Of a DNA stretch of 64,000 bases, positions 15,105 through 23,877 are shown in pieces (the first letter of the stretch is position 1; every line of letters begins with the position of its first letter). The notes beneath the pieces were generated by a model that did no database searches, had not been told where the DNA came from, and saw nothing but the letters and a program-made list of their open reading frames with translations. The position numbers were made by a program, and so were the translations under genes. The DNA is from Sulfuritalea sp. (GTDB lineage: Bacteria; Pseudomonadota; Gammaproteobacteria; Burkholderiales; Rhodocyclaceae): assembly GCA_016708585.1 (NCBI GenBank), contig JADJFK010000007.1, forward strand, positions 1 to 64,000, written 5' to 3'.

Positions 15105-17654
15105 TCAGGCCTTGACCACCTTGGCCGCGCACTTCTTGAAGTCCGTTTCTTTCGAAATCGGACACGTGGCGTCCAGGGTAAGTTTGTTGACCAGGCGGTG
15201 CTCGTCGAAGAAAGGAATGAAGATCAGGCCCTCCGGCGGCTTGTTGCGGCCCTTGGTGTCGACCCGCAGGCTGATCTCGCCGCGGCGCGTCGATACCTTG
15301 ACCACGTCGTTGCGCTTGAGGCCGCGCCTCTCGGCGTCCTTCGGGTGCATCCAGACCACCGCATCGGGGAAAGACTTGTAGAGCTCGGGGGCACGCCGCG
15401 TCATCGAACCGGTATGCCAGTGCTCCAGCACGCGGCCGGTACACAGCCACAGGTCATATTCCTTGTCCGGCGCTTCCGCCGCGGGCTGATAGGGCAGGGC
15501 GAAAATCTTGGCCTTGCCGTCGGGATAGCCGTAGAACTTCACGCCCTCACCCTTCTTCACATACGGGTCGTAGCCCTCGCGGAAACGCCACAGCGTTTCC
15601 TTGCCATCCACCACCGGCCAGCGCATGCCGCGCACCTTGTGATAGGTGTCGAAGGGCGCCAGGTCGTGGGCGTGGCCGCGGCCGAAGGCGGCATATTCCT
15701 CGAACAGGCCTTTCTGCACGTAGTAGCCGAAAGCCTCGGACTCGTCGTTGGTGTATCCGGCAAACGCGTGGGCGTTGACGGTCGCCGTCTCGGCCTTGGG
15801 GAACTTGTTGACCTGGCCGTTGGCATACAGCACCTCGTACAGGGTCTTGCCCTTGTATTCCGGTGCCTTGGCCAGCACGTCCGCCGGCCACACGTCTTCC
15901 ATCTTGAAGCGCTTGGAGAATTCCATGTACTGCCAGAGGTCGGACTTGCAGTCGCCCGGCGCCTTGACCTGCTGGCGCCACATCTGGCCGCGACGCTCGG
16001 CGTTGCCGAACATGCCTTCCTTTTCCATCCACATGGCGCAGGGCAGGATCAGGTCGGCCGACATTGCCGACACCGTCGGATAGACGTCGGAAACCACGAC
16101 GAAGGCCTTCGGATTGCGCCAGCCCGGATAGATCTCGCCATTGACGTTGGGCCCGGCCTGCATGTTGTTGGTGGTCGAGGTCCAGTAGAAGCCGATCTTG
16201 CCGTCCTTCAGCATGCGGCTTTGCGCCACCGCGTGATAGCCCATCTGCGCGGAAAGCGCGCCCGCCGGCAGCTTCCAGAGCTTCTCCGTCATCTCCCGAT
16301 GCTTCGGATTGAAGATCACCATATCGGCCGGCAGGCGATGGGCGAAGGTGCCGACCTCGCGCGCCGTGCCGCAGGCCGAAGGCTGGCCGGTCAGCGAGAA
16401 GGGGCTGTTGCCCGGCTCGGAGATCTTGCCCACCAGCAGGTGTACGTTGTAGATCATGTTGTTGACCCAGGTGCCGCGCGTGTGCTGGTTGAAGCCCATG
16501 GTCCAGTAGGAGGTGACCTTCACCTTCGGATCGGCATAGGCCTTGGCCAGGGCTTCCAGCTTCTCCTTCGGCACGCCGGAAATCTCGTGCGCCTTGTCCA
16601 GGGTGTACTCGGAAACGAATTTGGCGAAGTCGTCGAAGCTGATCGGCGTGTGCTTGTTCGGGTCGCCCTTGGGCTTGCCGTCGGCGCCGGGGTAGCCATT
16701 ATTGCCCGCTACCTGTTCCAGCGGATGGTTGGGGCGCAGGCCGTAACCGATGTCGGTGACGCCCTGGAAGAATCCGACATTCTTCTTGACGAATTCCTGG
16801 TTCACCGCCTTGTTCTGGATGATGTAGTTGCAGATGTAGTTGAGGATCGCCAGGTCGGACTGCGGCTTGAAGATCAGCTCGTTGTCGGCCAGTTCGCAGG
16901 AGCGGTGCGAGAAGGTGGACAGGACGTGGATCTTGACGTGGTTGGCGGTGAGCCGGCGGTTGGTGATGCGCGACCAGAGGATCGGGTGCATCTCGGCCAT
17001 GTTCGAGCCCCACAGGGCGAACACGTCGGCATGCTCGGCGTCGTCGTAGCAGCCCATCGGCTCGTCGATGCCGAAAGTGCGCATGAAGCCGGCCACGGCG
17101 GAGGCCATGCAGTGGCGTGCATTCGGGTCGATGCTGTTGCTGCGGAAACCGGCCTTCATCAGCTTGACGGCGGCATAGCCTTCCCACACCGTCCATTGCC
17201 CGGAGCCGAACATGGCGACGCCGTTCGCGCCCTGGGTCGGCTCTTTCAGCGTCGCCTTGACCTTCTCGGCCATGATGTCGAAGGCGGCATCCCAGGAGAT
17301 CGGGGCGAATTCGCCGTTCTTGTCGAACTTGCCGTCCTTCATGCGCAGCAGCGGCTTGGTCAGCCGATCCTTGCCGTACATGATCTTGGAAAGGAAATAG
17401 CCCTTGACGCAATTCAAGCCCTTGTTCACCGGCGCATCGGGATCGCCCTGGGTGGCCACGACGCGGCCGTCCTTGACCCCGACCAGCACGCCGCAACCGG
17501 TGCCGCAATAGCGGCAGACGCCCTTGTCCCAGCGCACGCCTTCTTCGCTCTGCGGCACGGCCGCAAGCGCGACGCCGGGAATGCTCATGCCGGCACTGGC
17601 GGCCGCGGCGGCAACGGCATTGGACTTGATGAATTCACGTCGCGTCAATTTCAT
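15105..17654 (-). CDS. napA: Periplasmic nitrate reductase catalytic subunit NapA
   Basis: An 849-residue molybdopterin oxidoreductase. The Tat signal RREFIK is at residues 5-10. The 4Fe-4S motif uses Cys47, 50, 54 and 82 (CRYCGTGC ... NCVKGY), and Lys84 is the usual electron-relay lysine. Cys182 in RHCMASAVAGF is the molybdenum ligand. It reduces nitrate to nitrite in the periplasm with bis-MGD cofactor. Length and motifs are those of the large proteobacterial NapA. It follows napD by one base and precedes napG by 59. Confidence 0.97.
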   Translation of the reverse strand: MKLTRREFIKSNAVAAAAASAGMSIPGVALAAVPQSEEGVRWDKGVCRYCGTGCGVLVGVKDGRVVATQGDPDAPVNKGLNCVKGYFLSKIMYGKDRLTKPLLRMKDGKFDKNGEFAPISWDAAFDIMAEKVKATLKEPTQGANGVAMFGSGQWTVWEGYAAVKLMKAGFRSNSIDPNARHCMASAVAGFMRTFGIDEPMGCYDDAEHADVFALWGSNMAEMHPILWSRITNRRLTANHVKIHVLSTFSHRSCELADNELIFKPQSDLAILNYICNYIIQNKAVNQEFVKKNVGFFQGVTDIGYGLRPNHPLEQVAGNNGYPGADGKPKGDPNKHTPISFDDFAKFVSEYTLDKAHEISGVPKEKLEALAKAYADPKVKVTSYWTMGFNQHTRGTWVNNMIYNVHLLVGKISEPGNSPFSLTGQPSACGTAREVGTFAHRLPADMVIFNPKHREMTEKLWKLPAGALSAQMGYHAVAQSRMLKDGKIGFYWTSTTNNMQAGPNVNGEIYPGWRNPKAFVVVSDVYPTVSAMSADLILPCAMWMEKEGMFGNAERRGQMWRQQVKAPGDCKSDLWQYMEFSKRFKMEDVWPADVLAKAPEYKGKTLYEVLYANGQVNKFPKAETATVNAHAFAGYTNDESEAFGYYVQKGLFEEYAAFGRGHAHDLAPFDTYHKVRGMRWPVVDGKETLWRFREGYDPYVKKGEGVKFYGYPDGKAKIFALPYQPAAEAPDKEYDLWLCTGRVLEHWHTGSMTRRAPELYKSFPDAVVWMHPKDAERRGLKRNDVVKVSTRRGEISLRVDTKGRNKPPEGLIFIPFFDEHRLVNKLTLDATCPISKETDFKKCAAKVVKA

Positions 17655-17655
17655 T

Positions 17656-17949
17656 TCAAATCTCCTTTATTTGCGGCTCGACCCTGCGGCCAGCCTCCAC
17701 TGAAACTTCCCTGTCTGGTTCGGATTCGATTTGGTGGTAAACCATGGCGGTCGACATCACGCCCTGCAGCCGGCCGATTTCTTCGTAAGTGGCGACATTG
17801 CTGTCATCGTCGGCGGATTCGATGGTGACGATCAGCTTGCCCTCGGGCGACACGGCATGCACCTCGACGCCCTCCAGGCCTGCCAATCCCGCTTGAACGA
17901 CAGGCAACTGGCCTGGACCGGCGTGGACGATGGCACTTGATATGTTCAT
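17656..17949 (-). CDS. napD: NapD, NapA-specific chaperone
   Basis: A 97-residue ferredoxin-fold chaperone beginning MNISSAIVHAGP. It has the family's alternating strand-helix pattern, including the segments KLIVTIES and GVMSTAMVYHQIE. NapD binds the NapA Tat signal and delays export until the cofactor is loaded. It is the first gene of the operon, and its stop is directly adjacent to the napA start. The tail after about residue 80 is longer than usual. Confidence 0.92.
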   Translation of the reverse strand: MNISSAIVHAGPGQLPVVQAGLAGLEGVEVHAVSPEGKLIVTIESADDDSNVATYEEIGRLQGVMSTAMVYHQIESEPDREVSVEAGRRVEPQIKEI

Positions 17950-18040
17950 TTCCCGGCTCCGATGACGGCAGCGACTTGTACTGCCGGATAGACCCTTGCA
18001 TCGATAACCCCTGGCAAATCAGGGTTTGTGCACATGCAAC

Positions 18041-18081
18041 ATCGTAGGCCTGCAACAAGCTGCCGCCTTGATGCGAATCAA
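18041..18081 (-). promoter_or_regulatory. FNR/ANR box and promoter of napDAGHB
   Basis: TTGAT-GCGA-ATCAA at 18068-18081 is a perfect FNR-family consensus. A -10-like TACGAT (minus strand) lies at 18041-18046, so transcription would start near 18033, placing the box about 41.5 bases upstream as in class II activated promoters. It is about 120 bases upstream of napD. This supports anaerobic induction of nap. The 226-base gap to the ccmI stop contains nothing else recognised. Confidence 0.8.
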
Positions 18082-18175
18082 CTGAAAATGCGCCCGGACA
18101 AGAATCTCCATAGAACTTTTAGTCTACGGCGATTCAACGAGCTGATCGGAATGGTGCGCCGTTGGCGGCGCGGCG

Positions 18176-19471
18176 TCAAGGTTCTATCTGGTCTACCACG
18201 ACGCGCAAACCCGTGGCTCCCGGCTTCACGGCGGCGCTCTTGCCGGTGAGGTCACCCTTGCCCGGCGCGGCCTGGCCCGACTTGGAGACACGAACCTCGA
18301 TACGCACCTGCTGCGCCGACGAAAGATTGGATCCCGGCATTACGGCATGACTGTCGTCAAGCACGAAATCCAGGGGCAGGTCGGCCGCGCGCGCGCGCAG
18401 CGCTGCCAGCGGCATGCGCGGGCCATCGACCGCGCGGGCGAAGATGAAGACGACGTCGTCGGGACCGGCCTTGCCTTTGAGGGCGGCGGCAAGTTCGACA
18501 CGTCCGCCGACCGACTTGCCCGAGGCTTTGGCCGCGGTTTTGTCGGCGCCCTTCTCCGTTCCCGGCTTAGCCACGCCGCGATGCGCGTCATCCCGGGGAA
18601 TGGCAGTGCCGGGCAGGACATCGCCCCCTGCCGCGGCCTTCTTCCCGGCTCCGCTGCGCTCGCGCGCCATGGCGATGCTCGATTCGACCATCTGGGCATC
18701 TTCGCTGCCGGGTTCGAGGCGCGGCAGGAGCCGTCCCCAGTATTCCGTCGCGGCAGCATAACGGCCGGCGGCGAAGGCCTCGCCGCCGGCGAGGAACAGG
18801 GCCAGCAGGTTGTCGGGTTCCAGGCGCAGTGCCTTCTGCACCAGTTCGCGCGAACGGGCATCGAAGCCATTGTTCTTCTGCACCAGCAACTCGGCCACTT
18901 CGGCCAGAAGTTCGGCGCTCTTCTCCAGACCTGCTCCGATGCGGGCGTACGCGCGCTCGGCATCGTCCCAGCGACCCATGGATTTGTAGGCACGGGCGAG
19001 CATGGTCCAGCCTTCCGGATTGTCGGGGTTCTGCTCCAGTTTCCGCGCCAGATTGGCGGCGAGTTGCTCCATGTCGGCCGCGGCGCGTTGCGCCTGTGCC
19101 GCCTGCGGCAGCACCGCAGCCGGAGTACCGATCACGGCATACAGGGCGACCGCGAGCAGCGGCAGCACGATGGCGATCGCGATGCCGCTGCGACGACCTG
19201 CGGCATCGGCCGTTACAACTTCGGCGGCGGCGGTATCGTCAAGCAGCTGGCGCTGCAGTTCCTCGCGCGCCTCGGCCAGGTCGGCAGCGGACAACGTGCC
19301 ATTGCGGTGGTCGCGCTCGAGCTCGGCAAGGCGGTCGCGATGGATGGCGGCGTTCAGCGCGGGCAAAAAGTCGGCGCCGACGACACGGCGCCCGGACCGC
19401 CACCACGGGCGCAACAGCAGTGCCAGGGCGACGACGACCAGCGTCGCCGCTGCAAGATAAAAATAGGTCAT
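18176..19471 (-). CDS. ccmI: Cytochrome c maturation protein CcmI (TPR apocytochrome chaperone)
   Basis: A 431-residue protein with two N-terminal membrane helices (residues about 3-20 and 95-115) around a cytoplasmic loop. TPR motifs follow (NPEGWTMLARAYKSMGRWDD at about 155-175), then a C-terminal domain rich in beta strands ending GLRVVVDQIEP. CcmI holds apocytochrome c for the CcmF/H ligase. The ATG at 19471 overlaps the ccmH stop. Codons at 19366-19390 match the dispersed 24-bp repeat and encode VVGADF on this strand. It is the last gene of the ccm operon. Confidence 0.92.
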   Translation of the reverse strand: MTYFYLAAATLVVVALALLLRPWWRSGRRVVGADFLPALNAAIHRDRLAELERDHRNGTLSAADLAEAREELQRQLLDDTAAAEVVTADAAGRRSGIAIAIVLPLLAVALYAVIGTPAAVLPQAAQAQRAAADMEQLAANLARKLEQNPDNPEGWTMLARAYKSMGRWDDAERAYARIGAGLEKSAELLAEVAELLVQKNNGFDARSRELVQKALRLEPDNLLALFLAGGEAFAAGRYAAATEYWGRLLPRLEPGSEDAQMVESSIAMARERSGAGKKAAAGGDVLPGTAIPRDDAHRGVAKPGTEKGADKTAAKASGKSVGGRVELAAALKGKAGPDDVVFIFARAVDGPRMPLAALRARAADLPLDFVLDDSHAVMPGSNLSSAQQVRIEVRVSKSGQAAPGKGDLTGKSAAVKPGATGLRVVVDQIEP

Positions 19472-19932
19472 GGCTCGGGTTGTTCCAGCAAGGCCGCGGC
19501 GCGGCGGCGCTCTTCCTCGGAAAGCCGCGGCGCGGCGTTTTCCTTGGCGCGACGCCGCAGAAAGACGACCAGTGCGACCACTCCGCCGCCGAGCAGCAGG
19601 AACGGCCCGCCCCAAAGCAGCCAGGTGGTCGGCTTCACCGGCGGCCGGTAACGCACGAAGTCGCCATAGCGGGCCACCATGAAGTCGAGGATTTCCTTGT
19701 CCGTCTTGCCCTGGCCGATCAGCGTGCGGATCTCGCGCCGCAGGTCCTGCGCCAGTTCGGCATGCGAGCCGGAGAGGGATTCGTTCTGGCAAACCAGGCA
19801 GCGCAGTTCTTCGCTGATCGCCACCATGCGCTTTTCGACCTCGACATCGGCCGCCATCGGCGCGGCTTCCTTCGCCATCGCCGCGCCGCCGAACGTCAGC
19901 ATGATGCAGACCAGCCAGCCGCGCAGCTTCAT
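19468..19932 (-). CDS. ccmH: Cytochrome c maturation protein CcmH
   Basis: A 154-residue thiol oxidoreductase with a signal peptide, the family's LRCLVCQN motif at residues 43-50, a three-helix domain, and one C-terminal membrane helix (WLLWGGPFLLLGGGVVALVV). CcmH reduces the apocytochrome heme-binding cysteines and partners CcmF. It starts at 19932 with an ATGA overlap to ccmF. No ccmG lies between ccmF and ccmH, where it is usually found. Confidence 0.95.
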   Translation of the reverse strand: MKLRGWLVCIMLTFGGAAMAKEAAPMAADVEVEKRMVAISEELRCLVCQNESLSGSHAELAQDLRREIRTLIGQGKTDKEILDFMVARYGDFVRYRPPVKPTTWLLWGGPFLLLGGGVVALVVFLRRRAKENAAPRLSEEERRRAAALLEQPEP

Positions 19933-21872
19933 GCCGCAGCCCCGGCCGGTACCTGCGCTCCCGCCCTGGCGCGCAGCCGGTAGCGGCGATCGAGCATGGC
20001 CATGAAACCGCCCAGGGCCATCAACAGGCAACCGCCCCAGATCCAGTCGACGAAGGGCTTGTAGTACACCCGCACGCTCCAGGCGCCGGTGTTGTCCAGC
20101 GGTTCGCCGAGCGAGACATAGACGTCACGCGTGAACCCGGCATCGATCGCGGCTTCGGTCATCGGCATCTGCGAAGAGAAATACTGGCGCTTCTCCGGGT
20201 GCATGGTTTTCAATACGCGGCCATCCTTCGACAGTTCCACGGTACCGACGGACGCACGGTAGTTGGGGCCGGGCGCGCTCTTGACGCCGACAAAGCGGAA
20301 GCTGTAACCGCCCACCTGCACGGTATCGCCCGGCTCCATGCGCACGTCCTTCTCTTCCTGGTAGCCGCCGACCATGGCCACGCCGATGACGAACACCGCG
20401 ATGCCGAAATGCGCAACATGCATGCCCCAGAACGCCGCGGGAGGTTTGCCCGCCTTGACCCGGTCGATGATCTGGAACACGCCGCTGGCGAAGATCCATA
20501 CCGCCAGCAGGCAGCTCATCGCGGTCAGCGGCGTCCACGCGCCCATCAGCAGCGGCAGCGCGATGCCGGCGATGACGGCAAGCACCATGCTGACCCGCAG
20601 GCGGCGCGCAACCGCCTTGAGGTCGGCATGTTTCCAGTGCGCCAGGGGACCGACCGCCATCAGCAGCAGCAGCGGCACCATGACCGGCACGAACACCGTG
20701 TTGAAGTAGGGCGGCCCGACCGACAGCTTGCCCATGCCGAGCGCATCGATCAGCAGCGGATACAGCGTCCCCAGCAGCACGCTGCCGGTGGCCACCACCA
20801 GCAGCACGTTGTTCATCAGCAGCATGGTTTCGCGCGACACCAGGCCGAAGTTGCCGCCGGTGCTGACCTTGGGCGCGCGCCAGGCGAACAGCGCCAGGGA
20901 ACTGCCGACCACGATCACCAGCAGCGCCAGGATGAAAATGCCGCGACTCGGATCGGAAGCGAAGGCATGTACCGAGGTCAGCACGCCGGAACGCACCAGG
21001 AACGTGCCCAGCAGGGACAGGGAAAACGCCGCGATCGCCAGCAGCACGGTCCAGTTCTTGAAGGCGCCGCGCTTTTCGGTGACGGCCAGCGAATGGATCA
21101 GCGCCGTACCCACCAGCCATGGCATGAATGAGGCATTTTCCACGGGGTCCCAGAACCACCAGCCGCCCCAGCCCAGTTCGTAATAGGCCCACCAGCTGCC
21201 GAGCGCGATGCCGAGCGTGAGGAAGACCCAGGCCGCCGTGGTCCACGGTCGCGACCAGCGCGCCCAGGCGGCATCCAGCCGACCTGAAATCAGCGCCGCG
21301 ACGGCAAAGGCAAACGCCACGGAGAAACCGACGTAACCCATGTAGAGCATCGGCGGATGGAACACCAGGCCGGGATCCTGCAACAAGGGATTGAGGTCGC
21401 GCCCTTCGGCGGCGGCGGGCAGCATGCGTTCGAAGGGATTCGAGGTAAACAACACGAAGGCGAGCAAGCCGATGCCGACCAGTCCCAGCACCGCCAACAC
21501 GCGCGCCACCATGATTTCCGGTAACTGGCGCGAGGCCAGCGAAACGGCTGCGCCCCATCCGGCCAGCATCAGCACCCACAGCAGCAGCGAACCTTCGTGA
21601 CCGCCCCAGACGGCGGAGAAGCGGTACAGGGTCGGCAACTGGCTGTTGGAATGGTTGGCGACGTAGCTTACCGAGAAGTCGTTGGCGAGAAAGCTCTGGG
21701 CGAGGCAAGCGAACGAAATCGCGATCAGCAGGAACTGCGTCTGCGCCGCGGGCCGCGCCAGCGCGATCCACTGCTGCTGTCCTCGCTGCGCGCCGACCAG
21801 CGGCAGCACGCCCTGCACGATGCAAACGACGAAGGCCAGTATCAGTGCGAAGTGTCCGAGTTCGGGCGTCAT
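19929..21872 (-). CDS. ccmF: Heme lyase subunit CcmF
   Basis: A 647-residue polytopic membrane protein with the tryptophan-rich WWD domain GWGGWWFWDPVENASF at residues 234-249, conserved histidines such as HEGS at 92-95, and a large periplasmic C-terminal domain followed by a last helix. It is the core of the system I holocytochrome c synthetase, receiving heme from CcmE. The ATG at 21872 overlaps the ccmE stop; the longer upstream reading frame is only the antisense-free extension over ccmE. Confidence 0.96.
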   Translation of the reverse strand: MTPELGHFALILAFVVCIVQGVLPLVGAQRGQQQWIALARPAAQTQFLLIAISFACLAQSFLANDFSVSYVANHSNSQLPTLYRFSAVWGGHEGSLLLWVLMLAGWGAAVSLASRQLPEIMVARVLAVLGLVGIGLLAFVLFTSNPFERMLPAAAEGRDLNPLLQDPGLVFHPPMLYMGYVGFSVAFAFAVAALISGRLDAAWARWSRPWTTAAWVFLTLGIALGSWWAYYELGWGGWWFWDPVENASFMPWLVGTALIHSLAVTEKRGAFKNWTVLLAIAAFSLSLLGTFLVRSGVLTSVHAFASDPSRGIFILALLVIVVGSSLALFAWRAPKVSTGGNFGLVSRETMLLMNNVLLVVATGSVLLGTLYPLLIDALGMGKLSVGPPYFNTVFVPVMVPLLLLMAVGPLAHWKHADLKAVARRLRVSMVLAVIAGIALPLLMGAWTPLTAMSCLLAVWIFASGVFQIIDRVKAGKPPAAFWGMHVAHFGIAVFVIGVAMVGGYQEEKDVRMEPGDTVQVGGYSFRFVGVKSAPGPNYRASVGTVELSKDGRVLKTMHPEKRQYFSSQMPMTEAAIDAGFTRDVYVSLGEPLDNTGAWSVRVYYKPFVDWIWGGCLLMALGGFMAMLDRRYRLRARAGAQVPAGAAA

Positions 21873-22300
21873 TTTGCGTTCCCCTTCCTGGCCTGATCGA
21901 CGGCATGCTGCGCCTCGGGCGGCATGTAGTTCTCGTCGTGCTTGGCCAGTACTTCGGTGGCGGCGAAAACGCCGTCGCCGCCCAGCCTGCCCTGCACCAC
22001 CGCGCCTTTGCCGTCGCGGAACAGATCGGGCAGGATGCCTGTATAGGCGACGGGAATGTCCTTGGCGGTGTCGGTGATGATGAAGCGTACGGTCATGTCC
22101 TGACGCTTGACCGAGCCTTCCTTGACCAGGCCGCCAATTCGGAAGGCCTTGCCCTGCGGCGCCTTGCCGGCCAGAACTTCGGTCGGCGTGACATACAGCG
22201 CGATGTTGCTGTCGAGGGCGTTCAGCGTCAGCACCGCGGCCAGGGCGATCGAGGCGAGCCCGCCCGCGATCAGGGCGATGCGTTTCTGTCTGGGTTTCAT
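21869..22300 (-). CDS. ccmE: Heme chaperone CcmE
   Basis: A 143-residue protein with one N-terminal membrane anchor (ALIAGGLASIALAAVLTL) and a periplasmic OB fold. His121 in LAKHDENYMPP is the residue that covalently binds heme, and Tyr125 is the axial ligand. CcmE shuttles heme from CcmC to CcmF. It overlaps ccmF at its 3' end and ccmD at its 5' end. Confidence 0.96.
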   Translation of the reverse strand: MKPRQKRIALIAGGLASIALAAVLTLNALDSNIALYVTPTEVLAGKAPQGKAFRIGGLVKEGSVKRQDMTVRFIITDTAKDIPVAYTGILPDLFRDGKGAVVQGRLGGDGVFAATEVLAKHDENYMPPEAQHAVDQARKGNAK

Positions 22301-22491
22301 CGGGTTCTTTGCTGGGATTCGAGTTCGTCGGCAAGTCGCTCGCGGATCAGGCTGCGGCGAACCTCGATCAGACGCCGCCTTGCCAGAAAAGGTTCCGCGA
22401 CCATCAGCAGCGCGCAGGCACCGAAACTGCCCCAGACGTATAGCGCGTAGCCACCCATGGCGAAAAATTCACCGACGCTATGCCACTGCAT
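22297..22491 (-). CDS. ccmD: Heme exporter protein CcmD
   Basis: A 64-residue small protein with a single helix (GGYALYVWGSFGACALLMVA) and a basic cytoplasmic tail RRRLIEVRR, exactly the CcmD layout. It releases holo-CcmE from the CcmABC complex. It overlaps ccmC by 14 bases and ccmE by 4. Confidence 0.93.
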   Translation of the reverse strand: MQWHSVGEFFAMGGYALYVWGSFGACALLMVAEPFLARRRLIEVRRSLIRERLADELESQQRTR

Positions 22492-23215
22492 GCTTCACCC
22501 ATTCCGTGTGTCGTTCGCGTTCGAGAATGATGGCGCGTACCCGCATCAAGGCGACGGCGATGGAATACATCCAGAACGCCAGCGCCATCAGCAGCATGCC
22601 CCAGAGCATGGTCGTGGCCATCGAGGATTTGGCGAGATTGACGCTCGAACCCTGATGCAGGGTGTTCCACCACTTCACCGAGAAATAGATGATGGGAATA
22701 TTGACTACACCGACCAGGGCCAGTATCGCGCCGGCCTTGTCGGCACGGCGCGGATCATCGATCGCGGCCTGCAGCGCCATGAAGCCCAGGTAAAGGAAAA
22801 ACAGGATCAGTTCGGAGGTCAGCCGCGCGTCCCAGACCCACCAGGCGCCCCACATCGGCTTGCCCCACAGGGCCCCTGTCCACAGGGACAAGGCCGCCAT
22901 CAGTGCGCCGGTGGGCGCCAGGGCCTGCGCCATCATCGACGAGACACGGGTGTTGAGGGCCAGTCCAAGGCCGGCCCAGAAGGCCATCACCAGATAGATG
23001 AACATCGACATCCAGGAAGCCGGGACATGGACGAAGATGATGCGGTAGCCCTCGCCCTGCTGCGCATCGGTCGGCGCGACGAAGAACGACATCCATAATC
23101 CGGCAATGCCGAAAATCGCGGCGGCGGCCCAGAACCACGGAACCATCCGGCCAGCCAGCGGATAGAAGCTCTGCGGGCTGGCGAACCTGAACCACTGAAC
23201 AATCGACTGACTCAC
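22478..23215 (-). CDS. ccmC: Heme-handling protein CcmC
   Basis: A 245-residue, six-helix protein with the WWD motif WGAWWVWDARLTSE at about 122-135 and a periplasmic histidine in FVHVPASW (His63) that ligates heme. It attaches heme to CcmE. The most likely start is the GTG at 23215, which overlaps the TGA of ccmB (GAGTGAG). The open frame extends further upstream through ccmB but has no family similarity there. Confidence 0.93.
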   Translation of the reverse strand: MSQSIVQWFRFASPQSFYPLAGRMVPWFWAAAAIFGIAGLWMSFFVAPTDAQQGEGYRIIFVHVPASWMSMFIYLVMAFWAGLGLALNTRVSSMMAQALAPTGALMAALSLWTGALWGKPMWGAWWVWDARLTSELILFFLYLGFMALQAAIDDPRRADKAGAILALVGVVNIPIIYFSVKWWNTLHQGSSVNLAKSSMATTMLWGMLLMALAFWMYSIAVALMRVRAIILERERHTEWVKHAVA

Positions 23216-23877
23216 TCTAATGCAATCCTCAATCCCGCCGTGGTCGCCCATGGCGCGAAAAACGCGGCCAGAACCAGCATGGCCGCCAGCAGGGACAGGT
23301 GTCCTCCGACGTCGAGCCCGGCAATGTGGGCTTCGACCGCCCCGGCGCCGAAAATCAGCGCCGGAATGTAAAGCGGCAACACCAGCAGCGCCAGCAGCAC
23401 GCCGCCGCCACGCACGCCCAGCGTCAGCGCCGCGCCGATCGCACCGATCAGCGACAGCAGGGGCGTACCCAGCAACAGCGCAAGGGTGAGAACGCCCAGG
23501 GCCGAGGCATCCAGATCGAACTGCAGACCAAGTACCGGCGCCAGCAATACCAGGGGCAAGCCGCACAACAACCAGTGCGCCAGTATTTTACCGGCAACCA
23601 GGAGTCCCAAGGGGGATGGTGACAACACCATCTGCTCCAGCGTGCCATCCCCATGATCGGCCGCAAACAGGCGCGGCAGGCCAAGCAGGGTGGCCAGCAG
23701 AGCCGCAACCCAAAGGATGCCCGGGGCGATCTTCTTCAACAACACCGGTTCCGGCCCGATTCCCAATGGAAACAGGCTGGTGACGATGACGAAAAAGAAC
23801 ACGGCGGTCAGCACCTCGCTCTTGCGCCGCATGGCGAGCAGCACGTCGCGCCGTACCGTAGCGAGAAAGGGATTCAT
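23212..23877 (-). CDS. ccmB: Heme exporter permease CcmB
   Basis: A 221-residue, six-helix ABC-2-like permease with the typical opening FLATVRRDVLLAMRRKSEVL and the segment RLFAADHGDGTLEQMVLSP, a strong CcmB signature. With CcmA it forms the ATPase-driven complex needed to release holo-CcmE. It overlaps ccmA (ATGA) upstream and ccmC downstream. Confidence 0.95.
   Translation of the reverse strand: MNPFLATVRRDVLLAMRRKSEVLTAVFFFVIVTSLFPLGIGPEPVLLKKIAPGILWVAALLATLLGLPRLFAADHGDGTLEQMVLSPSPLGLLVAGKILAHWLLCGLPLVLLAPVLGLQFDLDASALGVLTLALLLGTPLLSLIGAIGAALTLGVRGGGVLLALLVLPLYIPALIFGAGAVEAHIAGLDVGGHLSLLAAMLVLAAFFAPWATTAGLRIALE

Noticed and set aside
15198..17828. 876-codon open frame antisense to napA
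   Set aside because: napA is certain; the antisense product has no motifs and follows from codon bias.
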